Positions 1-9,700 of a DNA stretch of 64,000 nt are shown here, piece by piece (position 1 is the first letter of the stretch; each line of letters opens with the position of its first letter). Below the pieces are notes generated by a model, which saw nothing but the letters and a program-made list of their open reading frames with translations, had not been told where the DNA came from and did no database searches. The DNA comes from Capra hircus (taxonomy: Eukaryota > Chordata > Mammalia > Artiodactyla > Bovidae). The stretch lies in contig NC_030811.1 of the NCBI RefSeq assembly GCF_001704415.2, forward strand, positions 73,612,069-73,676,068, in the 5' to 3' direction. A program made the translations under genes and the position numbers.

Positions 1-340
1 ATGCGAGACAGCAAAAGAGACACAGATGTATAGAACAGTCTTTTGGACTCTGTGGGAGAGGGTGAGGGTGGGATGATTTTGGAGAATGGCATTGAAACAT
101 GTATAATATCATATATGAAATGAATCGCCAGTCCAGGTTCGATGCATGATACTGGATGCTTGGGGCTGGTGCACTGAGATGACCCAGAGGGATGGTACGG
201 GGAGGGAGGGGGGTTCAGGATGGGGAATATGTGTATACCTGTGGCAGATTCATGTTGATGTATGGCAAAACCAATACAATATTGTAAAGTAATTAACCTC
301 CAATTAAAATAAATAAATTTATATAATAAATAAATAAAAG
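1..340 (+). mobile_element. 3' end of a young L1 (L1_BT-like) LINE
   Basis: The left edge starts inside an element that matches my recollection of the bovine L1 3' untranslated region: a GAGACAGCAAAAGAGACAC start, a GGTTCGATGCATGATACTGG block, a G-rich AGGGAGGGGGG run, then an A/T-rich tail of AATAAATAAATAAA units. The 5' part lies outside the window. Low divergence from the remembered consensus suggests a recent insertion. Identification is from memory of the family. Confidence 0.75.
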
Positions 341-1447
341 CAAATCCAAGAAAATTGCTAATTAAATGGTAAAATGTGAAAGTTTAAAAAAAAAAGAGCT
401 AGTTGGTGTGTTGGGGGCTAAATTTAGGCTTAGGGTATAATATGACATTCAGAAATGCAGAAGTAGCCTCCCAAATGAAACGGAACAGAAAAAAAGAAGA
501 ATTTGTGTAAAAACTGGTGAGATCTGAATGAGGTCCATACCTGAGTGAACAGTGTTGTCCTATGCTGATGTCCTTGTTTAACAAAAACAATGTTCTAAGG
601 TTATATAAGACATTATCATTGGGAGGAGCTGAAGGAGGATACACTGGAACTCTTTGTACTACTTTGCAACTTCTTGTGAATCTTAACTATTTTAGAGTTA
701 AAAAAATTTTTTTGATGAAGTACTGTACAGGGTATACCAAAGCATCAGTTATCCAAATCTGCTCCTGGCACCCTTCATATTGTGGCCACGCTGTTGATAC
801 CGTCTACATTTTCATGTTTTGTAAAATGAATTTAAATTACTGTTTCAAGATATTTTTAGCATTTTTGCTCTTCTTAGGTCATTGAAGAATGAGGAAAGCT
901 CCTGAGTAGATAATTGAGGCACTATCAAAGATAGTTGAGCATTACCATTTCACAAAGACTGTAAGTTTGAGACCTGAGTTCCACAGAACCCTGTTTACCT
1001 GTTAAATCACAGTTATGAAGCTAAAATAGGCACCTGTGTTTGTCCCACCTGATACAAAGATTAATCTGATGTCACTACTAGACCATGTTCTGGTGGGTTG
1101 TTTTTTTTTTAACTCCAAAAATGCAGCTCACCAATAAAGCAACTTGGTGAAAATGAAATTATCAGGTTCTAAATTATGTTTCCCTTAATATTTGCATAGT
1201 AGATACACCTTTAGTTTCTCCTACATTGACACACAGAACCAAGAATCTATAGCTCTTTTAAAGCTGCAACAAAGAATCTGAAAGGTTAACCAAAAAAAAA
1301 AAAAAAAAAAAAAAAACACTTCTAATAGGAAATGAAGTAGGAACTCCTGTGGACATAGGCTGTAGACTATATTTAGTCCTGATTTCTGCCTTCTCATTTT
1401 AACAACGTTATCAAGATAATAATAGTGAACACTCATGTAGGTGTTCC
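341..1447. other. Intergenic stretch without recognised genes
   Basis: No exon, RNA gene or repeat family is recognised. The only low-complexity feature is a run of about 27 A residues near 1290-1316. Short open frames here lack codon bias or any known family resemblance. Confidence 0.5.
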
Positions 1448-1630
1448 TACATGCCTGGCATCATTTTTATCAGAGCTTTACATATATTAACTCAGTCCTG
1501 AAGACATCTTCTGTGAGGTACATATACTGTCTCCATCCTGTCCTTGGGGAAACTGAGGAAGAGAATTTAGGTGTTTGGCCCAAGACCAAAACTGGGTTTT
1601 AAAATGAGGCAGTCTGGCTCCAGGGGCCCC
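1448..1630 (-). repeat. MIR SINE (ancient)
   Basis: The stretch reads like the reverse complement of MIR: TGCCTGGCATC, TTTACATATATTAACTCA, then GGGGAAACTGAGG and a terminal GGCAGTCTGGCTCCAG. The high divergence is expected for this old mammalian family. Confidence 0.7.
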
Positions 1631-2389
1631 TGCAGGACACTGCCTCACCACACACATGCTCAGAAAGTGGGTTTCGTGTTTTCTCCCTTTTCTTTAACAG
1701 CAATCAAAACTGCTAGACGAGACATCTATAACTTGTCCATGGTTGACACTGAAAATGGAGAGAAGGGGTTAGCCCACATTCTGCTCTGGCCAGTCATATC
1801 CCCACACTATCCCTTTTATATATACCCTCCCCCAGACAGACACACTAACCCTGAGCTCTAAGTCCAAGTTTACAGGCAGGTTGACAAGTCCATCCGCAAC
1901 ACCAAAGCCCAAACTCTTTATGTTTAGTGGTCCATAAATGGAATGACCACATATTAAGTTGACCTGGGACATTCCCAGTTTTATGGTTGAAAGCTTCATG
2001 GCCATGGACCTCCACACACACATAGTTCTGAGCAAACCAGGACAGTTAATTGGTCATTGTGTGCTCTAGAAACACTTGGGAAACTATTAAAAAGTTATGA
2101 TGCCTGAGGTAGCCCTCCACCCTCTGGCCCCCAAAGCAATTATATCAGTCTCTGGGGGGTGAGGGAGGAGACACTATTTTTTAATGACTCCCCAGGAGTT
2201 TCTAGTGTTCTGGGTTGGTAGGGGCTGTGGGACTCTACCAACCATGAGCTGGGAGCATCGAGGCTGTCAGGACTCCTGATCAACATTTTCCAGACCGTTA
2301 GCTCAATTCTTACCAGCTGCTGTAATGTGGGGTCCACTAGGATCTTTAATAACAAGAGGAGCCTTTAATAATAAACAATTCAGGAATAT

Positions 2390-3075
2390 AAAATGGCACC
2401 GGCACTTTGAGTAAACAGTTTGGCACTTTCTTAAAAAGTTAAACGTACACCTACCATATAAACCAGTTACTCCACTCTTAGCTATTTACTCAAGAGAAAT
2501 GAAATCCTCTGTTCACATAAAGATCTGTCCGTGAACAGCCATTGCAGCTTTATTTGTAATAACTCCAAACTGAATGGAATCCAAATGTCCATCCACAGGT
2601 GAACAGATAAACAAATTGTAATATATGCATCCTATGGAATCTTACTCGGCAATGAAGAGGAATGAAATATTTATACATGCAACAACATTGGTGAATCCCC
2701 CAAATAATGTTGAATGAAAGACCAAAAACAAAAAATAGACCAAATAATGGACAAAAAAAAATAGGCCAAAAAAATATATATATATACTGTATGACTGTAT
2801 TTATGTAAAATTTTACAAAATTTAACCTACAGTTACAGATAGCAGGTCAGTGATGCCTGGCAATAGGGGGTGGGGACAGGATTAAGGAGGAGTGAGAGGA
2901 AGGAACTAGAAAGGGACACAGGGTAACTTTGGAGGTTGATAGCTATGTTCCTTATCTTGATGGTGATTTCATGATACATACATACATCAAAACTTATTCA
3001 AGAGTATACTTTAAATATGTGAAGTTTATCATGTTAATTATACCTCAATAAAGCTATTCAAATCAGCAACAACAA
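2390..3075 (+). mobile_element. Old L1 fragment (ORF2 end and 3' UTR)
   Basis: Typical L1 phrases occur in order: a TTTGGCACTTTCTTAAAAAG block, CCAAATGTCCATCCACAGG, GAATCTTACTCGGCAATGAA, and a 3' UTR-like stretch ending CCTCAATAAAGC. The fragment is truncated and has no open frame. 1631-2389 holds nothing recognised. Confidence 0.65.
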
Positions 3076-3094
3076 AACCACCACTATTCAGGTC

Positions 3095-3215
3095 CCTTTC
3101 CCAATAGATTCAGTCTCCTGGACATGCAATGGAGCCCAAGCCTCAGTACTTTTTAAAGGACCATCAGTAGTTTCAAAGGTGGTTCAAATGTGCAATCCTG
3201 GTTGAAAACCACTGC
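3095..3215 (-). mobile_element. MER5-like hAT DNA transposon remnant
   Basis: The stretch ends in GGTTGAAAACCACTGC and carries the AGATTCAGTCTCCTGG and TTTTTAAAGGACCATCAG pieces typical of MER5 (Charlie-derived) elements in reverse orientation. The terminal repeats are worn and the assignment is from memory. Confidence 0.5.
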
Positions 3216-3370
3216 CTTGATGCCTGCCACTGGTATTACTTGCCCCAAACCACTAAAAGGGTTTAATAATAATAAGGAGATGGAGGACAAATAGATGAAG
3301 AAGTGTGAAGATGATGATTAAAAAAGCCCAAATTGGCTTAAGAGATAACATTGACAGAGAACAGCTGAGT

Positions 3371-3383
3371 CCACTAGGTGGCG
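3371..3383 (+). promoter_or_regulatory. Candidate CTCF core motif
   Basis: CCACTAGGTGGCG fits the CTCF core consensus CCASYAGRKGGCR at every position. It lies about 2 kb upstream of EFCAB10 in otherwise unremarkable DNA (3216-3700), in the same orientation as the motif at the EFCAB10 promoter. A motif match alone does not prove occupancy. Confidence 0.4.
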
Positions 3384-3699
3384 TCTGGACACTTCTGTTT
3401 AGCATGAGTTCCAGGGGAATTGAAGATTTGGGGCAGAGCTGCCTGAAGTATGTTAAGGGAGCAAGTGCTGAGCACACAAAAGCACCCAAAATTGTTGGAA
3501 CAGAAAATAATCAGTGACTTGGGAAGACATCAGGAGGCCAAGTGTCATTTGAAGTTCTAGTGTCATTTGAGGGTCAAAGAGCATGACTGTTTATTCAGGG
3601 ACTGAGTAACTTTGGAAGAGTAAGTAAATGAAGCTCTCAAGATCATGTATCTTGAGCTTCGAGCACAGACCAGAGTCCCTGTGTCCAGAACACCAACAT

Positions 3700-4540
3700 G
3701 GAGTCCTCAGTAGATTTTTAAAAATTGAGTACATATAAGGTATAAAAAATCATAATCCATTGAGCACCTGTGTATCCACGACTCAGGTAAAGAAATTTAC
3801 CCTTATCTTCCTCAGGATATTGCTCGACAAACCCGTTCCCTTACCTCTTACCTCCAAGGCAAATACTATGCTGAATTTTTGTGTATTCCTTTGTATTTCT
3901 TAATTCCCTTAATTCCCTTGTATTTCTTAATAGATTTCCTACATAGGCTTGAATCTGTAAACAACACATTGCTTTGTTTTGTATGTTTTTTAACTTTATA
4001 TAAATTGATTCATACAGTTTATATTCTTGAGACAATATTATGTTTTTGAGACTCATCCATTTTGTTGCCAGTAGCTACAATCCGTTCCCGCAAAGCTTTA
4101 TAGTATTCCATTGTGACTCTATCAGGTTTTTTTTAATCCATTCTACTTTTGATGAACTTTGAGCTGCTATGTCTTCTATCGTGAACAGTGCTGTTCTGAA
4201 CATTCTTGTACTTATCGTGGTACAGGTGTACAAGAGTTGCTGTAGGTGTGGAATTTCTGAAGCATGTTTACACTACCAAGATAATTCCAAGGTGGATGTT
4301 CTACTTTGGAAAGCTGCAATCATCACTGGTTGTTTTGTTGCACTATAGCCTTACCAGCAGTTGATACTGTTCAGCTGCCTTATTTTTACCAGTTTCGTAG
4401 ATGTAAAATGGGCGTAAAATGGCATTTTCTTGTAGTTTTGTTTACAGGATTGCTGGAGAGGCTAAGGATATTTTCATATGTTTATTGGCCATTTGTCTTT
4501 CGTCTCCTTGAAGTGACTGTTCTGGAATAACTCTCTGGTG
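3700..4540 (-). mobile_element. Old L1 fragments, minus orientation
   Basis: The + strand shows inverted L1 3'-end phrases: TATAGTATTCCATTGTGAC, GTGAACAGTGCTGTTCTGAA, TACCAGCAGTTGATACTG and a stretch around TATTTTCATATGTTTATTGG. The copy is heavily diverged with no intact frame. 4541-4866 holds nothing recognised. Confidence 0.55.
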
Positions 4541-4866
4541 GTGGGAAAGGGCACTGATCTCAGAGCCTGGCCCTCAAGAGCAGAAGTCCAAGCCTAGAGT
4601 TTAGCTTCTCAGGTACTTCCATGGCTAAGTAGAGGCCCCTCCTCGCCACCTTACTTAGTGACTCTCTCTCAAAACCACTGTCAAGTGTTCTGTTTCTCCT
4701 TAAGACCAGCTCCAAACGGTCTAGTGAAGCAAACACGGACTTCATGACTGCACCGTCCCGTAGGGAAAACGGCCCTTTCTTGCCTCACCACCAGCACTGC
4801 TCTGCAGGCTGCTCATACCAAAGGTGCTGCTTAGGACTCTCCACTGGACACCCCTGTTATTACAGA

Positions 4867-5070
4867 AGTTTCCCTGGTGGCTCAGATGGTAAGGAACCTG
4901 CCTGCAATGTGGGAGACTAGGGTTCTATCTCTGGGTCGGAATAGGGAAGGAACTAACAACCCACTCCAGTATTCTTGCCTTCAGAATTCCATAGACAGAG
5001 GAGCCTGGCGGGCTACAGTCCTTGGGCTCGAAAAGGGTTGGACACGACTGAGCGACTAACACATTCACGC
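4867..5070 (+). mobile_element. Bov-tA SINE
   Basis: Near-complete copy: TTCCCTGGTGGCTCAGATGG (tRNA-derived head), GCCTGCAATGTGGGAGAC, CCCACTCCAGTATTCTTGCC and GGACACGACTGAGCGACTAA. It sits about 230 bp upstream of the EFCAB10 promoter CpG segment. The tRNA-like head is a SINE part and not a tRNA gene. Confidence 0.9.
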
Positions 5071-5302
5071 ACACCGTGTGTATTATTACCACATGAGGCC
5101 CTGGATCAACAAGCACTGAGCAAGGTGCTAGAGACAGAAACAGTAAAAGATCACCAGGCGCAACCCTCAGCCCAAATGGGGGACAAGGACATCTTCCCAC
5201 AAGGGGCTGTGCACTAATCTCCCTCCTGCTTCGGCGTCTGCCCCACCCCACACTTCCCAAACTGCCTCTTCTGGATGAGGTGTAGACTTGGTGCCCAGGT
5301 GT

Positions 5303-5319
5303 CAGCCAGTAGGGGGCGC
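5303..5319 (+). promoter_or_regulatory. CTCF-like motif at EFCAB10 promoter
   Basis: CAGCCAGTAGGGGGCGC matches the extended CTCF consensus YDRCCASYAGRKGGCRS at all positions. It is on the + strand about 80 bp upstream of the EFCAB10 start codon. Binding is inferred from motif quality only. Confidence 0.55.
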
Positions 5320-5370
5320 GTCACGCAACCGGGCGGAAGGGGCGGAGCCGAGCGGCGGCGACGCTGCCTG

Positions 5371-5383
5371 GTCGCCTAGCAAC
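5371..5383 (+). promoter_or_regulatory. EFCAB10: RFX X-box in EFCAB10 promoter
   Basis: GTCGCCTAGCAAC resembles the RFX X-box (two half-sites, GTNGCC and RGCAAC, here with a shortened spacer). It ends 16 bp before the ATG. X-boxes close to the start are a known mark of ciliary genes regulated by RFX factors, which fits the RIIa-like domain of EFCAB10. The functional link is inferred. Confidence 0.55.
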
Positions 5384-5399
5384 AGCCCAGCTAGGCGCG

Positions 5400-5508
5400 A
5401 TGGAGGCCCGAAGCAGCAGGGAGCTCAAAGCCAGGAATTATTTGGAAAAACATCGGATTATGGACTTGCTGACCTATCTTACCAGCGCCCTCCTCTTTTT
5501 CCGGCCGG
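5400..5508 (+). CDS. EFCAB10: EFCAB10 coding exon 1
   Basis: Encodes residues 1-36 plus one base of codon 37, beginning MEARSSRELKARNYLEKHR. The ATG at 5400 is the first in the frame. The donor is GTAAGT at 5509. The exon holds the first helix of the RIIa-like segment. Confidence 0.95.
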
Positions 5509-6681
5509 GTAAGTGTCTTGCAAGTGTCTTGTCTACCACTCGACTTTCCGTCCCATAGCGAGCGGTCCTCAGAAATTCCTCGTGTAGTCATCCCTCCACG
5601 CGTGCGTCTCGGGGGACGAAGGACAGCTTCCTTCCCGGATACCACCTCCCCCACTCCTCCGCAAACACTCTTTCATGCCTCTCGGCTAGTTGAGCCCTCC
5701 TGCTGCCTGGTGGGCTGCAGTCTATGGGGTCGCACAGAGTCGGACACGACTGACGCGACTTAGCAGCAGCAGCAGCAGCTGCCCGTTAACATTGTGGCTT
5801 TCAATTAAACAAGACTTAACGCAACGGCCTCTTTGTGCCTGCCTCTTGCCAAGTGTGGCGGAACTCTGGCCGGTGAGAGTTGTCGCGAGTGGAAGAGAGG
5901 CTCCGGGGTTCGGTAGTCTGGCTCCTCGCTCCATCCCTTAGTACTTTGTGACTGGGCAAGAGCCTGAACTTCTTTCCCCTCTTCTGGAAAATGGAGATTA
6001 TAATAGTACCGATCTCATGGCAACGTGGAGAAGATTAAATGAACAACGTATAAATCATCCTTATGTCTGCAACCAACAGATGTTCCCAGTATTACCCCTG
6101 CCCTCAAAGAGTTTTTAATCTGGTAAAAAACAGTTGATAGGGTAGAACAGAAGGATGTTCTTGAGACAGATTTTTTCTGACATTTTTAATACACTCGATC
6201 CCCATATAAAGTTTGAATCATTCATATAAAGTTTGAATCATTTCATAATTTTTGTGTGGCCTGTAAATTTAAAATTTATGTTTAGGTGAAAATGAGTTGA
6301 TGTGCTTCTCCTCAGAGTGAAGAATGGTAGTTTGCCTCATATGGAGTTTCCAAAATGCCAAAATTGCCTATTTGCTTTTGTATAAGGAAATGTAAATAGC
6401 CAACATTCCAATTTTGTCAGAAACCACCCAACCAGTATGGTCATGTATAGAGTGATCAAGTTCTTTCTAGTTGTTTTAAGACAATAAAGCAGTAAAAAAC
6501 TCTGCAACAATTAAAAATAGAAAAAAAAAATTTTTAATACAAAGGAATGCACTTTTTAATGCACTGGGGAAAAGTTGCTATCAAACTAATTTTTAAAAAC
6601 CTACTTTTTGAAAAAATGACTACTGTCTCTTGCTGGGTTTTGATAATAGTGGTGAAAACAATCTTTTGCTTTTAGAGGCAG

Positions 6682-6719
<38 letters not shown>

Positions 6720-9700
6720 ACTTCAGAAATAGAAGTAAAACCAATAATCACCATTTTGCATACACCAAAAAGACAGTTTGCAAACCAGGAGGACTCAAAC
6801 CAGAACAAGGAATGAGGCTCAGAGGTTTATTGTTAGAAAGCAGTGAATTGTGGTGAGAAGGCAGTGACTGTTTATTCTTCACAAAAATTGGTTAGAATAT
6901 TAGCATCTTCGTAAATGATAGGGAATAGGTTAATGGTTACCTCATATCAAACTTGGGAAACAGTTTAAATTTTATGCTTAAACTTTCCAGAGGCAGAAGC
7001 AAGAAATGACCCAGGTCAAGTTAATGTAGAAAAAGCTAAACTAAGCTTTGCTTGCATGACTTAATTGGTTTTGTCTGTCCAGGGAATTTTTCAAGACTGG
7101 TCTCCATTTAATCTTGATTTTCAACAATCCACCTCCCCACCCTGCCTCCTTCTTTTGGTCTTTCTCTCTTTGGGCTTAAACGTATGACCAGCCAGTATTG
7201 CATTATTCTCCGTTACCCCCATTAATGTAGTCAGGCCAAAGAATCACATACACCGTTTGCATTAGTTGAGTCCTTAAGTGGGAGAGCCATGTAGTCACTG
7301 TGTTAATCTTTCACAGGGTTATTGTTGATATTGTCTGGTTGTCGGTTCCTGATGGATGCCATTTGGCACATGAGTAGCTGGCAACAGGCATTTAAGACTC
7401 GAGAGTATACAACACACTAGAGCAGTCAATATGCTAACTATAAGGAAAACAATAGCCGAGAATTGAAAAATTGTCCAGAGCAGAGATTCCCAGAAGCCAA
7501 GAATTTAACAAGTTAAATAATTCAAATGGGTTATAACTAGAAGTTTTTTAAGTTTTACCTTTCTAAATCTACCAACAGGGTTTTTTTTTTTTTTTGGATT
7601 ATGTGCCATTAGTTTTAAGTTATTTATATAGGCACAGCCTGGTGTATCAGCAACCATGTAGCATCATGATCCCTCAAAACAGGATGAAGTGAAGATGTTT
7701 TATTTCAGGAGGCCAGTGTTGCAGGTGAACTTTCACCTAAATGAGGCCTCCCTGTGCTGTGAGCCATAAGGTAATTTATAATTTAACAAGAGGCATTTCT
7801 ATGGAAACAAAAGAAAAAGGCTAATAGTTTGAGCAAATTATACATTCAGTTTCTGAGTTTAAGAGAGGCCATTTGAGAAAATTTTTAGATTTGAGTTTGA
7901 AGTATCTCCAGATGGTGTCATGAGACTGGCAGTTACAGTCCAATGGATTTTCCTGGCTTGCAGTTTGAATGTATCTTGTGACCTTCTGGGTGGCCACATA
8001 ACAGCAGGCCTGCGGGTTGCCCACACATGAGCTGTTGTGATTTCTCTGAGGTTTATATCAAGTTGTCCAGCATATCCAAAAGATATATTCTATTTTCCTT
8101 ACTACTTTTCATACACTGTTTTTTTCTTTCACCCTTATTGTTGCTAGCAGTTTTATTTTTACATATGAATTATAAATTTTAACTATTTGTAATCTTTGCT
8201 TTCCAGCGAAAACTAGGAAGCAGGCAATGGTGAACTATCAAATATTACTATCCTGTAGGGGATTAGCAAATTTATAAAGACATAATCATATTTTTTAGAG
8301 ACATGGTTTTTTACTATAGTTTGTAATGTGGCAGAAGACATATTAATAGACCCAAATATCCTCTGTCTCTCTGTAAAAATTAATAAGCCAAAAGTAAGTA
8401 AACTTATGTTTAGCAGTCAATGTCTTAGTACATTATCTTCTCTGGAAATGATCTAGATATTCAATGAATGTCATTATTTAGTTTACCTTAGTATAAACTT
8501 TACATTTATTTAAAACACTTGCTTTTAACAATTATACCTGGATTATGAACATTAAGATAACCCAGGAATAATTGTTAAAAGCAAGTGTTTTAAATTGATG
8601 CTTTTGAACTGTGATTTTGGAGAAGACTCTTGAGAGTCTCTTGGCCTGCAAGGAGGTCAAACCAGTCAATCCTAAAGGAAATCAACTCTGAATATTCATT
8701 GGAAGGACTGATGCTGAAGCTGAAACTCCAATACTTTGGCCACCTGATTTGAAAACTGACTCATTGGAAAAGACCCTGATGCTGGGAAAAATTGAAGGAG
8801 GGAGGAGAAGGGGACAACAGAGGATGAGATGGTTGGATGGCATCACCGACTCGATGGACATGAGTTTGAGCAAGCTCCGGGAGCTGGTGATGGACAGGGA
8901 AGCCTGGCATGCCACAGTCCCTGGGTTTGCAAAGATTCGGACACAACTGAGCGACTGAACTGAATTGATCTTAATGTTTCTTGTTGGCAAATTCTATAAC
9001 AAATAGCATCAGCTTATTTGACTAGTAAACCCAGATAGAAAAATTGTATGTTTGCCTGATATTTAATATTGACTATTCTGAGAAGACATGCTTGTTTTTA
9101 TTAAACCAACAAACTTAAACAATAGCTTTTATTTATGAAAGATCATTTTATTTATTCTAGATCATGTGAACTTGAAAATCATGTTTGTTTCTATATCTCT
9201 GAGAGTTTAGGAATGCTTAATTAATAATAAGCTCTAATTTTTTTAGGGCTTCCCTGGTGGCTCATCTGGTAAAGAATCTGCCTGCAATGCAGGAGACATG
9301 GGTTCAGTCGCTGGATTGGGAAGATCGCCTGGAGAAGGGATAGGCCACCCACTGCATTCTGGCCTGGAGAATTCCATAGACTGTATAGTCCATGGGGTCA
9401 CAAAGAGTCAGACACAACTGAGTGGCTTTCACACATTACATCAATTTTTTAAGCCAGTTAAATTGAATTTTTTATAAATTAATCTTGGCAGTACCATCTG
9501 AAAGTAATATAAAAATGCCACATTTACAGAGACATACATAAACATACAGGCAGACACAAACAGAGATCTCATAGCCTTCATTAAATTTTAGCCATATCTC
9601 AGGTACTGTAGGGGTTTCCATCATAGCTCAGTTGATAAAGAATCCGCCTGCAATGCAAGAGATCCTGGTTTGATTCCTGGGTCGGGAAGATCCCCTGGAG

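Larger units (their letters stand above)
5285..5400 (+). promoter_or_regulatory. EFCAB10: EFCAB10 promoter, short CpG-rich segment
   Basis: A compact CpG-rich segment directly precedes the EFCAB10 ATG. It contains a GGGGCGGAGC GC-box near 5340, a CTCF-like motif and an RFX X-box, described separately. There is no TATA box. The transcription start is not visible from sequence but must lie within this short interval if the X-box sits in the usual proximal position. Confidence 0.6.

Noticed and set aside
1290..1316. A27 tract as a second tail-only retroinsertion
   Set aside because: No flanking direct repeats could be found, unlike at 52085-52138.
4867..4945. tRNA-like sequence with box A/B-like motifs
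   Set aside because: It is the tRNA-derived head of a Bov-tA SINE, repeated many times in the window, and not a tRNA gene.
7000..8150. Possible ERV/MaLR internal region
   Set aside because: The texture is suggestive, but I found no LTR pair, primer-binding site or retroviral motif, so I do not list it as an element.
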